A stretch of 64,000 bases of DNA from an uncultured Gammaproteobacteria bacterium (GCA_951812995.1 CATOTD010000008.1:1-64000); one strand, 5' to 3'. Shown: positions 47,801-56,517, numbered from the stretch's first letter. Numbers and translations: made by a program. Notes: generated from the letters alone by a model not told the origin.

Positions 47801-50313
47801 TTATAAGGTACACCTCGGTGCACGATGGCTTTGATAAAAGCAGGATCTTGTTTTCCAATGCTAGGCACCCTAATGACTGGAAAAACCTACATGTGTATAT
47901 GAGTGAGGATGAAGCTACTACATGGACATATAAGAAACAAATAGATGCCGGACCCAGTAATTACTCTTCGCTTACTGTTTTGCCCAATGGAGATATTGGG
48001 ATTCTATATGAAAAGGGAGTTAAGGTGGAGGAGATTGTTTTTACCCGGGTAAGTCTGGATTGGCTTACCGGGGGGAAAGATAAATATACACCTCTTAAAG
48101 AAGCAGAGTATCGTGCGTCCGTTCTGACGGGAGACCAGGGTTTCATCATTCAGGGCGATGTGGCACGTTATCAAAAGGTGACAGATTATACAGATGAGGC
48201 AGATGATTCCATTGGTTTGAGTGTCTCGAGGGCGGGAGATGTGAACGGGGATGGTATTGATGATCTGATCGTTGGTGCACCAGGTAGTGATGAATATATT
48301 GGTGCGGCCTATGTGATATTTGGCAAGGACAACAACGGATTTGGGACGGCGGTGGATAACGGTGCTGGCACGAACCGCCAATTGATCGATCTGAGTAGCC
48401 TGACGGCGGCCCAAGGTTTCATTATCCAGGGCGATGTGGCAGACGATCAAGCCGGATACAGCGTCTCATCGGCTGGGGATGTGAATGGGGATGGTTATGA
48501 TGATCTGATCATTGGTGCGTATCAAGGTGATGACGGCGGTGTTGACGCTGGTGAGGCGTATGTGGTGTTTGGTAAGAAGAACGGGTTTGGGACGGAGGTG
48601 GAGACTAGCGGTAATAAGCGTCAAGTGATCGATCTAACCAGCTTGACGGCGGCCGATGGCTTCATCATCCAGGGCGATGCGGCAGACGATCAAGCCGGAT
48701 ACAGCGTCTCATCGGCTGGGGATGTGAATGGGGATGGTTATGATGATTTGATTGTTGGTGCGCCGCATGACGATGCCGGTGGTGTTTCCGCTGGTGCGGC
48801 GTATGTGGTGTTTGGTAAGGCGGCTGGGTTTGGGACGGCGGTGGATAACGGTGCTGGCACGAACCGCCAAGTGATCGATCTGACCAGCCTGACGGCGGCC
48901 GATGGCTTCATCATCCAGGGCGATACGGCAGACGATCAAGCGGGATACAGCGTCTCATCGGCTGGGGATGTGAACGGTGACGGCTACGATGATCTAATTG
49001 TTGGTGCGTATCAAGGCAATGACGGCGGTGTTGACGCTGGTGAGACCTATGTGGTGTTTGGTAAAAAGAACGGGTTTGGGACGGCGGTGGATAACGCTGG
49101 CACGAACCGCCAAGTGATCGATCTGACCAGCCTGACGGCGGCCCAAGGTTTCATTATTCAGGGCGATGCGGCAATGGATAAAGCCGGACTCAGCGTCTCA
49201 TCGACTGGGGATGTGAACGGTGACGGCTACGATGATCTGATCATTGGTGCGTATCAAGGTGATGACGGCGGTATTGACGCTGGTGAGGCGTATGTGGTGT
49301 TTGGTAAGGCGGCTGGGTTTGGGACGGAGGTGGACACTAGCGGTAATAAGCGTCAAGTAATTGATGTGGCTAGCTTAACGGCGGATCAAGGTTTCATTAT
49401 TCAGGGCGGTACGCATTTTGATAAGGCAGGATACAGTGTCTCGTCGGCTGGCGATGTGAACGGGGATGGTTTTGATGATTTAATTATTGGTGCGCATTTT
49501 GGCAATGGCAATGGTATTGATGTTGGCACAGCCTATGTAGTGTTTGGTAAGGCGGCTGGGTTTGGGACGGCGGTGGATAACGGTGCTGGCACGAACCGCC
49601 AAGTAATTGATTTGAGTAGCTTAACAGCCGTTGATGGCTTCGTCATCCAGAGCAATACGAGAAATAAGGCTACTGCTGTCAGCGTCTCGGCGGTCGGGGA
49701 CGTGAACGATGATGGTTTCGATGATTTGATCGTTGGCGCGTATCAGGGCGGTGATGCTGGCGAGGCCTATGTGATATTTGGCAAGGCGATGCCAGGTGGG
49801 ACGGCCTCAGTGAATACGACCGGCGATACGAGTGCTGAGACCCTGATCGGCGGTGCGGGCAATGATAATTTAACTGGTGGCGGTGGTGCTGATGTCTTGC
49901 GCGGTGGTGCTGGGGATGACGTGCTGGGTGTTGCTGATACCACGTTTCGGCGCATTGATGGTGGTACTGGCAACGATATGCTCCGTATTGATGGTTCAGG
50001 TATCACCCTGGACTTTACTAATTTGTTACCCAATAAAGTGTCTGGTGTCGAATTAATCGATCTGACTGGTTCTGGTGCTAATGCGCTTGAGCTTGATATA
50101 CGCGATCTTTTAGATATTTCCGACGACACCCAAGACGGGACAACTATCCTGCGGGTGCTGGGTGATGCTGACGACGCAGTAAGAACGGCGGACAGTGGTT
50201 GGATTAAAGGTGATAATGTAAACATCGGCGGTCAGTATTTCCATCAGTTCGATAACGTCAATGCTCGCTTGTTGGTCGATACCAATGTTGATATTAGTAG
50301 CGTATTGGGGTAA
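41827..50313 (+). CDS. giant multidomain secreted protein: cadherin, LamG, sialidase, FG-GAP, RTX-like tail
   Basis: 2828 residues, no signal peptide. Order: two cadherin repeats (about 8-214); LamG-like domain 1 (215-434); seven near-identical ~102-residue cadherin repeats (435-1146), each starting NDN(A/M)PIFTSPTTK with calcium motifs DADTDAVLTY and DFEAERSN. LamG domains 2 and 3 follow (1147-1363, 1365-1583), then a BNR-associated N-terminal-like domain (1584-1732). The GH33-type sialidase (about 1732-2088) has YRIPAL (Arg 1750), Asp boxes STDGGKTW, SKDNGATW, SDDGGYTW and SDDGGQSW, and YSSLTVLPNGDIG plus LYEKG. Seven FG-GAP repeats (2098-2658; AGDVNGDGYDDLIIGA type) would make an integrin-like propeller. 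The RTX-like GGAGNDNLTGGGGADVLRGG precedes the C-terminus. Type I secretion is inferred; no secretion genes are nearby. It probably binds and trims sialylated glycans. IS copies lie on both sides. Confidence 0.92.
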   Translation: MSKLIQIVNDNTPIFTSPTTKRIAENTAAGTTLFTVTATDADTDAVLTYKISGGADRALFALDSNTQVLSFIGPAPDFEAERSNKYVVDVEVSDGKYTETQRIKITVTDVNDNAPIFTSPTTKNIAENTAAGTTLLTVTATDADTDAVLNYRISGGADSALFNLDSDTQVLSFIGPAPDFEAERSNDYVVDVEVSDGKYTETQSITIAVTDVARSIDKGKYLSLDGRNDYMQVADHDDLDIDPGKSFTFTLWTRSEPPSSGSYDFILDKRERKAGTGYEIFSDSDGKYVLGLEAPVNRSFGTAYNRSAALDGDWHHIAFVVDRSAKTSSIYIDGKLLRSKQRDAIETADFSNATDLLIGGGRGRYLEGDIDEIRIFSKAMTAAELRVDMETSLTGSEKSLLAAWNFENVNGNSVTDISGNGHNATLVNGATINNANHNAPIFTSPTTKNIAENTVAGTTLLTVKATDADAGAVLTYKISGGADRALFNLDSDTQVLSFIGPAPDFEAERSNDYVVDVEVSDGKYTETQSITIAVTDVNDNMPIFTSPTTKNIAENTAAGTTLLTVTATDADTDAVLNYRISGGADSTLFNLDSNTQVLSFIGPAPDFEAERSNKYVVDVEVSDGKYTETQSITIAVTDVNDNMPIFTSPTTKNIAENTAAGTTLLTVTATDADTDAVLNYRISGGADSALFNLDSDTQVLSFIGPAPDFEAERSNKYVVDVEVSDGKYTETQSIKIAVTDVNDNAPIFTSPTTKNIAENTVAGTTLLTVKATDADAGAVLTYKISGGADSALFNLDSDTQVLSFIGPAPDFEAERSNKYVVDVEVSDGAHTETQRIKITVTDVNDNAPIFTSPTTKRIAENTVAGTTLLTVTATDADTDAVLTYKISGGADRALFALDSNTQVLSFIGPAPDFEAERSNKYVVDVEVSDGAHTETQRIKITVTDVNDNAPIFTSPTTKRIAENTVAGTTLLTVTATDADTDAVLTYKISGGADRALFALDSNTQVLSFIGPAPDFEAERSNDYVVKVRVSDGAHTETQSIKITVTDVNDNMPIFTSPTTKNIAENTAAGTTLLTVKATDADAGAVLTYKISGGADRALFALDSNTQVLSFIGPAPDLGRSNEYVVDVEVSDGKYTETQSITITVVDTAPNGKYLRLDGIDDHMQVLDHDDLDIDPGKSFTLALWIRAEPPASYDFILDKREGKAGTGYETFANSAGKYGLNLVTPTNRNFGTDYSRSVALDGDWHHIAFVVDRSTKTSSIYIDGKPVGSSSIGTADFSNATDLLIGGGRGRYLEGDIDEIRIFSKAMTAAELRVDMETGLTGNEADLLAAWDFENVSRGSVTDISGNGHNGRLVNGATIVDSTIVDTAPNGKYLRLDGIDDHMQVLDHADLDIDPGKSFTLALWIRAESPASYDFILDKREGSNGTGYEIGFNSEGKYLVNLEAPPNRNFGTAFSRSVALDGDWHHIAFVVDRSTKTVTIYIDGKPVGSRSIETADFSNASDLFIGTGRGAYFMEGDIDEIRIFSKAMTAAELRVDMETSLTGNEKSLLAAWDFEDVDGNSVTDISGNGHNGRLVNGATIVNYKPAAMIFSSVELAPQITTSVARGNKDERVILVNVRTAGELSALDINELQITLAGTEPANIDTINVYYTGRSSALDTTTLFGTASPSTGIITINGSQTLRGGNNYFWVTYNISDSATEGEFIDATVESVTVDGSPETPVFNEATGSRLILLEHNSLWRAGDDGAQWYRIPALTTALDGSLIAVVDKRYVKGLDIADNVDIDIVAKRSTDGGKTWSEAVTLADFGAREGASDPLIITDKITGDILVLYLAYNGVRYSEPSNRARTYVSRSKDNGATWLAPVEITNDIYPDGWHLVWATSGSFSQTRDGRMMAVVAARQEAGGFATLTNHLIYSDDGGYTWDIYTGSPNTRLGYGDESKVIELDNGHLYMNLRDQKKAGNYRRISYSDDGGQSWTESAQELELPDPRHNADLIRYTSVHDGFDKSRILFSNARHPNDWKNLHVYMSEDEATTWTYKKQIDAGPSNYSSLTVLPNGDIGILYEKGVKVEEIVFTRVSLDWLTGGKDKYTPLKEAEYRASVLTGDQGFIIQGDVARYQKVTDYTDEADDSIGLSVSRAGDVNGDGIDDLIVGAPGSDEYIGAAYVIFGKDNNGFGTAVDNGAGTNRQLIDLSSLTAAQGFIIQGDVADDQAGYSVSSAGDVNGDGYDDLIIGAYQGDDGGVDAGEAYVVFGKKNGFGTEVETSGNKRQVIDLTSLTAADGFIIQGDAADDQAGYSVSSAGDVNGDGYDDLIVGAPHDDAGGVSAGAAYVVFGKAAGFGTAVDNGAGTNRQVIDLTSLTAADGFIIQGDTADDQAGYSVSSAGDVNGDGYDDLIVGAYQGNDGGVDAGETYVVFGKKNGFGTAVDNAGTNRQVIDLTSLTAAQGFIIQGDAAMDKAGLSVSSTGDVNGDGYDDLIIGAYQGDDGGIDAGEAYVVFGKAAGFGTEVDTSGNKRQVIDVASLTADQGFIIQGGTHFDKAGYSVSSAGDVNGDGFDDLIIGAHFGNGNGIDVGTAYVVFGKAAGFGTAVDNGAGTNRQVIDLSSLTAVDGFVIQSNTRNKATAVSVSAVGDVNDDGFDDLIVGAYQGGDAGEAYVIFGKAMPGGTASVNTTGDTSAETLIGGAGNDNLTGGGGADVLRGGAGDDVLGVADTTFRRIDGGTGNDMLRIDGSGITLDFTNLLPNKVSGVELIDLTGSGANALELDIRDLLDISDDTQDGTTILRVLGDADDAVRTADSGWIKGDNVNIGGQYFHQFDNVNARLLVDTNVDISSVLG

Positions 50314-50707
50314 TTGACATCGCTGACGTGCTAGCCAATTTGATTTAGGATGAATGCTATGGTAGCGTTTGGAGTTTTATTGAGGCGCAGGTACCGCCAA
50401 TAGCAGTCAACCGACCAAAGAATCAACAATGGAAACCAGTTTGGTTTGGATGGTGTCAACAGCACGCTATACGTATTCAATATCTGTGCTGGTGGTACCG
50501 TGGCGCGTATCTGAGAATAAAATTAATAAAATAAGAACCAAAAGTCTTGGGGGTTAAATAATAAGAGGCCTCAGCGTAACCTATCAATTTTGAATAGTAG
50601 CCAACCGGCTTGCTGTTTTTTTCGTTGAAAATCATTTTGTATCCCATAGGTTTTGCTTCTAAAAGTAGGTGCTTTAACTGAGTACTTTTCCTGCTCTTTG
50701 GACACAT
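50314..50707. other. intergenic region after the adhesin gene
   Basis: About 390 bp with no recognised gene. A minus-strand reading frame at 50477-50707 has no family resemblance and follows directly on the IS remnant, so it is probably chance. No clear terminator was found after the adhesin stop. Confidence 0.35.
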
Positions 50708-51112
50708 CTATCCTGCATAACAACGTTCAAGTAAGCCATATTTAGCCAGAAACTTTGCCCCTTTGCAAATATTGGCCGCCATTGTTGCTAAGCCATAAAA
50801 GGTCGTGTTTTGGCGAGGCGCATACAGCGCGTTCGCGCTAATCCATAGTGCCATTTGTACGTGGCAAAAGCCTTTCTCCAGTGGAAAGTGTGGTCGCAAT
50901 GCGGGCATTACGGCGTATAGTGCTTTCGATAGCGGCTTGTTTCGGTACCCTTTACGTTGCACTTGGTCTTCAATACCCCGTTGCTTAAGTGTATCCCGTG
51001 TTTTTTGAGAATAATAAGCCGCATCGACGTATAGTGCTGTTTCATCGCCTAGCAGTAAGTCATCCAACGCTTGTGAGTCATGCACATTCCCTGCCGTGAC
51101 TTGTTGGCTAGT
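50708..51112 (-). pseudogene. IS5-family transposase (third type), C-terminal remnant
   Basis: Reads VTAGNVHDSQALDDLLLGDE, YVDAAYYSQKTRDTLKQRG and KGYRNKPLSKA. The frame is then lost (the expected KAFATYKWHYGLARTR lies in another frame) and it resumes at NTTFYGLATMAANICKGAKF to a stop. The N-terminal half is missing, cut by the IS256 type 2 end at about 51115. Confidence 0.75.
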
Positions 51113-51114
51113 TA

Positions 51115-52814
51115 GTGTCAATAATCTTTCGCACTTTCTGATTTGGCTTTCCCTTAAATCTGGTTGTTACGCGATCTGAAAGTCCTTTTCTTTATCCATC
51201 TGGAAGCCTCTAAAAACCGTGCATTTTGTGGTACGATCTGATTCACTTGATGTGGGAGGATTTTGTTTATGCCCGCACCTGGATTGTTTGATTTGACGGA
51301 TCATTTGGCGCGGCTTTCGGCGATGGGAGATCCGCTTGAGGTTTTGGAGCGGCACGTTGATTTCGAAGTGTTTCGCCCAGTTCTTGTTGAAGCGCTTGGC
51401 TATGGGGAACGTCCCAAAGGTGGTCGCCCGCCCTATGATGCCGTTGTGATGTTCAAGGTGCTGGTGTTGGCCTCGATGCACAATCTGAGCGATGAGCGGA
51501 TGGAGTTTCTCATTCGTGACCGTTTCAGTTGGCTGCGGTTCCTGGGATTTCAAATCGGGGAGCCGACACCTGATCAGAAGACGATCTGGCTTTTCAGAGA
51601 GAAGCTGACCCAGGCGGGTGTCTTCAAGGCCCTGTTTGCCGCGTTTGAAGCTCAGCTCTGCGCGCGGGGATACAAACCGACCGGCGGTCAGATTGTGGAT
51701 GCCACGTTGGTCTTTGCCCCGCGCCAGCGGATGACGAAAGAAGAGAAAGCGCGCGCCAAGGCAGGTGAGGCCGCGTCTGACATCTGGCCCGATGATCTGT
51801 CCAAGGCAGCGCAGAAAGACACCGATGCGCGTTGGACGGTCAAGTATTCAAAGGCCAAGACGACCAAGGAGGGTGAGGAGGATACTGGCCTTGTCGATAT
51901 TTCGGTTCCGCACTTTGGGTACAAGAACCACGTGTCCATTGATCGCAAATGGCGCTTCATCCGGGGTGAGACTGGCACGAATGCGGCTCGCTACGACGGG
52001 CATGAACGCTCCTCGGTTCTGGACGAGACAAACAGCTCGAAGGCGGTTTGGGCCGATGCCAGGTACCGCTCGGCCAGGAATGAGGCTTGGCTGAAGGCGC
52101 AAGGGTACCGCTCACATATCCATCGCAAGAAGCCACGCGGCAAACCCATGACCAGGCATATTCGTCGGGGCAACGCGACACGCTCCGCCATCCGCGCCTG
52201 TGTTCGGCTACGAGAAAGGGCCCATGGCTCTGACCATCCGCTCAATCGGCCAAACCCGTGCGAAGGCCCGCATGACCATGGCCAACCTGAGCTACAACTT
52301 CCGCCGTCTGATTTTCCACGAGCGACGACAGGCCACAGCCTGACTCCGCCCAAATTCCGGAAATACCCGCCCTGGCAGACCCAAACAGCGCAACACAGCC
52401 TCAAATACCACCGATCTTGACCTTCACACCCGCTATGCGGGTGACAACGACTGGTGCTCGCGTCAAAATCCATCCAGAATCAGCGTTGTTCGAGGTCTCC
52501 AACTTCCTGGTGTAGCTACCAGACCGGTCGTCTTTGCGCGTCTCAGTGCGTTCGTATCGATCAGCACCCACCAGCGCATCAGCCTCTGCATGAAGAATCT
52601 GCTTGCGGGTGTCTTCCACAGTCTTCAGTACCACTTTGTTGAGATGGCCCTGCAGTGCCTGTTCATCAATAGGGACTACGTTGTTCAAGTGCTTGCTTGT
52701 ATCATCGCTCATGGCGACTCTTCTCCTGGTCAAATAAATGGTTATGTCACTTTTTATTTAACCAGATAAAGGGGAACCGCCTATTCAAATTTGCGAAAGA
52801 TAATTTACGTTATC
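51115..52814 (-). mobile_element. IS256-type element (type 2) with IS5-type copy C nested inside
   Basis: The right terminal repeat (TGTCAATAATCTTTCGCA) starts near 51115, followed by the last ten codons of the transposase (MDKEKDFQIA, stop) on the minus strand. The left part of the element (52505-52814) holds the transposase start (MSDDTSKHLNNVV) up to SYTRK. Copy C replaces the middle of the gene. Its flanks differ (ATCT left, AACT right). Both tetramers fit sites in this transposase, so two insertions followed by deletion between them would explain the structure. Confidence 0.75.
51202..52500 (+). mobile_element. IS5-type element, 1299 bp, copy C
   Basis: Same termini as copies A, B and D. 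The transposase starts at ATG 51269 (PAPGLFDLTDHLARLSAMGD) and reads through EKLTQAGVF with CAG, unlike A and B. Internal DDE blocks are GGQIVDATLVFAPRQRM and ADARYRSARNEAW; the latter has ADAR where A, B and D have ADTG. The C-terminal lesion after SAIRACV is present, so the VEHVFG-type block with the expected catalytic Glu is absent. The alternative frame resumes FGYEKGPMALTIRSIGQ. Confidence 0.9.
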
Positions 52815-52816
52815 AA

Positions 52817-52993
52817 GTCGTCCAGAACCAACGATACAAATTGTGGCGCGATGATAAGAATCGTCTGGAGTAGCTATACGATCTCGATACTGAACCGACT
52901 GACCTTGCGCCATTGGATTTGAATAATCTTTCGGCACGCGACGCTCAAGTGCTTCAATATCTTCGCACCAGGCTCGATGCTTATTATCAGTAA
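52817..52993 (+). pseudogene. sulfatase C-terminal remnant
   Basis: The frame from 52817 reads VVQNQRYKLWRDDKNRLE, a TAG stop, LYDLDTEPTDLAPLDLNNLS and then VLQYLRTRLDAYYQ stop. RYKL...ELYDLxxDPxE...LRxRLDxYY is the usual C-terminal end of arylsulfatase-family proteins. The rest of the gene is missing, replaced by the IS256 type 2 terminus at 52814. It may have been a neighbour of the sialidase/adhesin gene, which would fit a glycan-degrading locus. Confidence 0.6.
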
Positions 52994-53094
52994 GGTGGAT
53001 AAGTCGAAGAGCTGAGGTATGCGGGAGACTAACTTCTGAAAAATGGATTATTTTTCGGTTCTCGATCTAAAAGATTCAGACAGCCTAAACCTAT

Positions 53095-54274
53095 GGAACA
53101 TCTGATTAATTAAGGATTTTCAAACAAGTGGGCATCACTGTGCTCGATAGTAGCGAGCATTGAACGTTTTGCTCATTACTCTCTTTCATTTCTCTTGTCC
53201 CGGCCTACTGTTTTCAGCTATCGCCCCTATTCCAGGCGTACTAAGCCACTGATAGCCGTAATAATTGTTTCTTTGATAGCATAAGATTAATCAGGGCACA
53301 GTGGGCACAAACAGGTGGTCCGCATTCTTGCCTGGCCCTTTGAATCTGACTTTGGTAAATCCATATTGTCGCTGCATGATATGAAAGACATGCTCAACCT
53401 TGGCACGGACTTTGGATTTGTGCCGGTTTTTAGCCTTGTCCTGTTCGGTCAGTTTGCGGTGACGTGAGCCTTTGACCTGGGTGTAGTCTTTTACCTTGGG
53501 GTCATTATCCTTGAGTACGGATTGCTGACCCGCATAGGCACTATCTCCCCAAAGACGGGTCTCTTCTCCATGCAGTAGGTCTCCAAGTACCTGTGAGTCG
53601 TGGACATGGGCTGGTGTGGCAGCAACAGAGTGTATCAGTTTGGTTTTGCTATCCACACCGATGTGCGCCTTCATGCCAAAGTACCATGGCTTGCCTTTTT
53701 TGGTCTGATGCCTATCAAGATCACGGGTTTTGCTTTTGTTCTTGGTGGCGGTAGGCGCATTGATGAGGGTCGCATCAACAATAGTGCCTTTGGATACTTT
53801 CATGCCGTTTTCCTCCAGATAGACGGCAACAGCATCAAACAGGGCAACTCCGAGGTTGTTCTCCTCCAGCAGATGACGGAATTTACAGCGGGTGGTTGCA
53901 TCTGGCACGGGTTCCTGACCTAAGTCTATCTGGGCAAAGCACCGCATGGCAGGTGTGTCATATAAAGCCGCTTCTGTGGCAGGATCAGATAAGGCAAACC
54001 AGTGTTGCAGGAAGTAGATTCTCAGCATGCGTTCCATGCCCACCGGACGGCGACCAGCAGGGGTTGGGGTAATGAGGCTCAATTACTGCAGTCAGCACTT
54101 TCCAGGGAATGAGCTGATTCATCTCTTCGAGAAATATCTCTTTGCGTGTCTGCTTGCGGTATTTCTCGAATCCAGATACTGCCAGGCTTTTTTGTTGCAT
54201 CTTTTCACCCTCCACTTAAAACATTGCGGTATTATCGCATATTATGGCAAATTATGGCATTAATCAGAGGTTCC
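53095..54274 (-). mobile_element. IS5-family element (second type), copy F
   Basis: 1180 bp, nearly identical to copy E. Termini are GGAACATCTGATTAAT and GGAACCTCTGATTAAT (inverted). No matching target duplication is visible (left CTAT, right TTTA). It carries the same N-terminal frameshift as copy E. An extra CA near the 3' end of the transposase gene changes the C-terminus to HLFVPTVP. Confidence 0.88.
53291..54203 (-). pseudogene. IS5-family transposase, copy F
   Basis: Two frames as in copy E, with the break after IEPHYPN in a C tract. The DDE core blocks VDATLINAPT, WGDSAYAGQQ and KVEHVFHIMQRQYG are present. A 2-bp insertion near the end (GGGCACAAACAGG versus GGGCAAACAGG in copy E) truncates the C-terminus by about 16 residues. 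It is probably inactive, with two lesions. Confidence 0.8.
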
Positions 54275-54338
54275 TTTAAACGAGAGGTCTCGGGCTATCA
54301 TCGGCCTTGCGTTTTTTAACAAATGTGATGGCATGGCG

Positions 54339-55073
54339 TTATTTTTTCAGATTGCCACTGTGTAAACCACATTCTTTCCGTGTTGCCTTTTCCCACCACC
54401 ACCGGCCTGCGCGTTCGTGCTGATTCGGTAGGGTTGGGCGGGTACAAGGCTCACAGCCAATACTACTGTAGCCTTGTGTGTGCAAGACATTAAATGGCAC
54501 ATTATTACTACTTATATATTCCCAAACCGCCGCCGAGGTCCAATTAGAGAGTGGATTAAATTTATATAAGTTTTTATCCGCTGTTGAAAAAGTAGCGTCT
54601 TTTTCTATAACAGCCACAGCATTACGTGTGTCCGGGCTTTGGTCTTTACGCTGTCCGGTAACCCAGGCATCTAAAGTGGATAGTTTACGTCGCAATGGCA
54701 TGACCTTACGGACACCACAACATTCCTCATGTCCCTCTTTGTAAAAGCTGTACAGACCCTTTGCCCGCACCAGGTTTTGTAAGGTTTCCGCATCGGGCGA
54801 GAGCATATCGATTGTTATTTTGTAATGCTCGCGCACTTGTTCAATGAAACGATAAGTCTCAGCGTGTAATCGTCCCGTATCCAATGAAAAAACTTTAATA
54901 TCCGGCTTGATCTTGGTTGCCATATCAATCAAGACGACATCTTCAGCACCACTGAACGCAATAGCCATGTTCTCAAAATTAGCCAATGCCAACTTAATAA
55001 TCGCGACAGGCGACTGATTGTCATATTCTTTTGCCAGTCGTTCTGGATTAAATGCTGTTGTTTTAATGCTCAT
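54339..55073 (-). CDS. cysH: assimilatory adenylyl-sulfate (APS/PAPS) reductase
   Basis: 244 residues. The PP-loop-like start [18 protein letters not shown] is followed by [14 protein letters not shown]. The [4Fe-4S] cysteines are visible as [12 protein letters not shown] and [10 protein letters not shown]. The catalytic cysteine is in KECGLH near the end. The double CC...CxxC set marks the APS-reducing, iron-sulfur type rather than the E. coli PAPS type. It reduces activated sulfate to sulfite with thioredoxin. It is monocistronic here, with no other cys genes in the window. Confidence 0.95.
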   Translation of the reverse strand: MSIKTTAFNPERLAKEYDNQSPVAIIKLALANFENMAIAFSGAEDVVLIDMATKIKPDIKVFSLDTGRLHAETYRFIEQVREHYKITIDMLSPDAETLQNLVRAKGLYSFYKEGHEECCGVRKVMPLRRKLSTLDAWVTGQRKDQSPDTRNAVAVIEKDATFSTADKNLYKFNPLSNWTSAAVWEYISSNNVPFNVLHTQGYSSIGCEPCTRPTLPNQHERAGRWWWEKATRKECGLHSGNLKK

Positions 55074-55267
55074 ATAGGACGTATGTTATTGATTATTAGT
55101 TTTAAAATACAGGCTGCGCGTTTATTACAGGAGCAACTATATCAAATATAGAGCAAACCTTTATATTTACAGGATAAGCTTTTATATATAGTCTATAAAT
55201 ATTGAACTCGTTAGCTAAACTATTTTGTACTAAAATATTTCTAAAATGAGTGAGGGGGCTGAGTATT

Positions 55268-55630
55268 ATGAACGAAAAATCACCTGATGCGACCGAGGTT
55301 CAGACCATGTGGTCTGAAAGCTTACTTGAAATTCTCTACGTCAGCTTAAGAAAGGATAAAGAGGATGATGTGATAAAAGAGGTCATCAACGACCTTCATG
55401 CAAAAAAATATGATGATGAATACATTATCAATAAAGTCAACCAGAAAGTAGGCTTGGCGGCGGGCAAACGTGTGACGGCAATAATAGCAGGTAGAGCGTA
55501 TAGTAGCCCCGCTAAAGCGCAGAAAGGCAAACCATTAAGTGCGGCCGCGCAGGTTAGAGCAAAATTGGCAAAAAAACGTTCAGACGTTGGCTTGATAGAA
55601 AAAATTAAAGATTTTTTCGGTTTGAATTGA
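55268..55630 (+). CDS. hypothetical protein, 120 residues
   Basis: I start at ATG 55268 (MNEKSPDATEV) because GAGGGGG lies 9-10 bases upstream; a GTG at 55250 in frame would overlap that site. The protein is charged and mostly helical: SLLEILYVSLRKDKEDDVIK, EVINDLHAKKYDDEYIINKV, then a basic Ala/Lys-rich tail ending IKDFFGLN. No membrane segment. I do not recognise the family. It converges on the FHA gene with only two bases between the stop codons. Confidence 0.7.
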   Translation: MNEKSPDATEVQTMWSESLLEILYVSLRKDKEDDVIKEVINDLHAKKYDDEYIINKVNQKVGLAAGKRVTAIIAGRAYSSPAKAQKGKPLSAAAQVRAKLAKKRSDVGLIEKIKDFFGLN

Positions 55631-55632
55631 GT

Positions 55633-56517
55633 CTAGAATGTATGACTCTTTAGATACTTGGCTGGAAGATAGGTCCCGTGCGCTGATAAATCAGTTAAAT
55701 ACAACGTATTAGTATCATCTGCTTCGATTATCAGATGTATACGTGAAATATCCCTTAGATTTGGATTCATCAAAATATCATTACTGTCCCGACCGATTAC
55801 ATTTTTACCAACCTTCAGATCATGGTTCCGCTCGGCTTCATCAATAAACTTACAACCTGATTCGTTGGCAGTAATTCTGCATGAATTTTTAGAGAGCCAG
55901 AGTATAATTTTTTTGTCGGCTTTCATCCTGATGGTCACGTTTTCGCCCTTGGGCATTTTTTGCATCTCATCGTTTTGATATTGACCCGTAGCGGTATTAG
56001 ACAGTGCCGCATCGTCCAATATAAGCACACCTTTGGATTTAGCATCCACCCCCATGCTGTTTGCCGAGGCAACTGATTTTCCGTATTTTTTCTTTTCGTA
56101 ATAAAGGTACCTGATTATTTCCTGTCGAGATGAGAGGTACTGCATATATTTTGCCAGCGCAACTCGCCGGAATTCGTTTAATTCGTCACCGCCATTATGC
56201 AGTGCGCCAATAATCGATCGCCAGTCATGGTCCTGAGAAAAAATATGGGACTCTATTTCGCGCAAGGTACGATTGATGCCGTTTGGGTCTTCGATCGATT
56301 TTGACAGGATGGAGATAAAGCGCTTTTCCATATTTTTGATAGCACGCGCCTCTTTTTTTAGTTCATCAATGGAAAACTTCACCATCGTGGCAATTTTTTT
56401 TTCAGGTACGGATGTGCGGCCCGCGAGACTAAACTCAAAGTCGGCGAGCGAGCTGAATTTGAGGCTTTTTTCACCAATGGTAATTTCTATGGGTTTAGAA
56501 AAAAAATCATTCAGCAT
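55633..56517 (-). CDS. FHA-domain protein
   Basis: 294 residues. The C-terminal region (about 225-290) shows a forkhead-associated fold: VGKNVIGRDSNDILMNP, SRIHLIIEADD and LTDLSAHGTYLPA, giving the GR...S..H...D.S.(N/H)GT pattern. FHA domains bind phosphothreonine. The N-terminal 200 residues are helical and charged, with no recognised domain. No kinase or type VI secretion genes are present in the window, so the partner is unknown. Confidence 0.8.
   Translation of the reverse strand: MLNDFFSKPIEITIGEKSLKFSSLADFEFSLAGRTSVPEKKIATMVKFSIDELKKEARAIKNMEKRFISILSKSIEDPNGINRTLREIESHIFSQDHDWRSIIGALHNGGDELNEFRRVALAKYMQYLSSRQEIIRYLYYEKKKYGKSVASANSMGVDAKSKGVLILDDAALSNTATGQYQNDEMQKMPKGENVTIRMKADKKIILWLSKNSCRITANESGCKFIDEAERNHDLKVGKNVIGRDSNDILMNPNLRDISRIHLIIEADDTNTLYLTDLSAHGTYLPAKYLKSHTF

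Noticed and set aside
40487..54274. Composite transposon formed by the two directly repeated IS5-family copies E and F around the giant gene
   Set aside because: Copy E has its own 4-bp duplication and copy F has none. There is no common duplication at the outer ends, so joint transposition is not supported.
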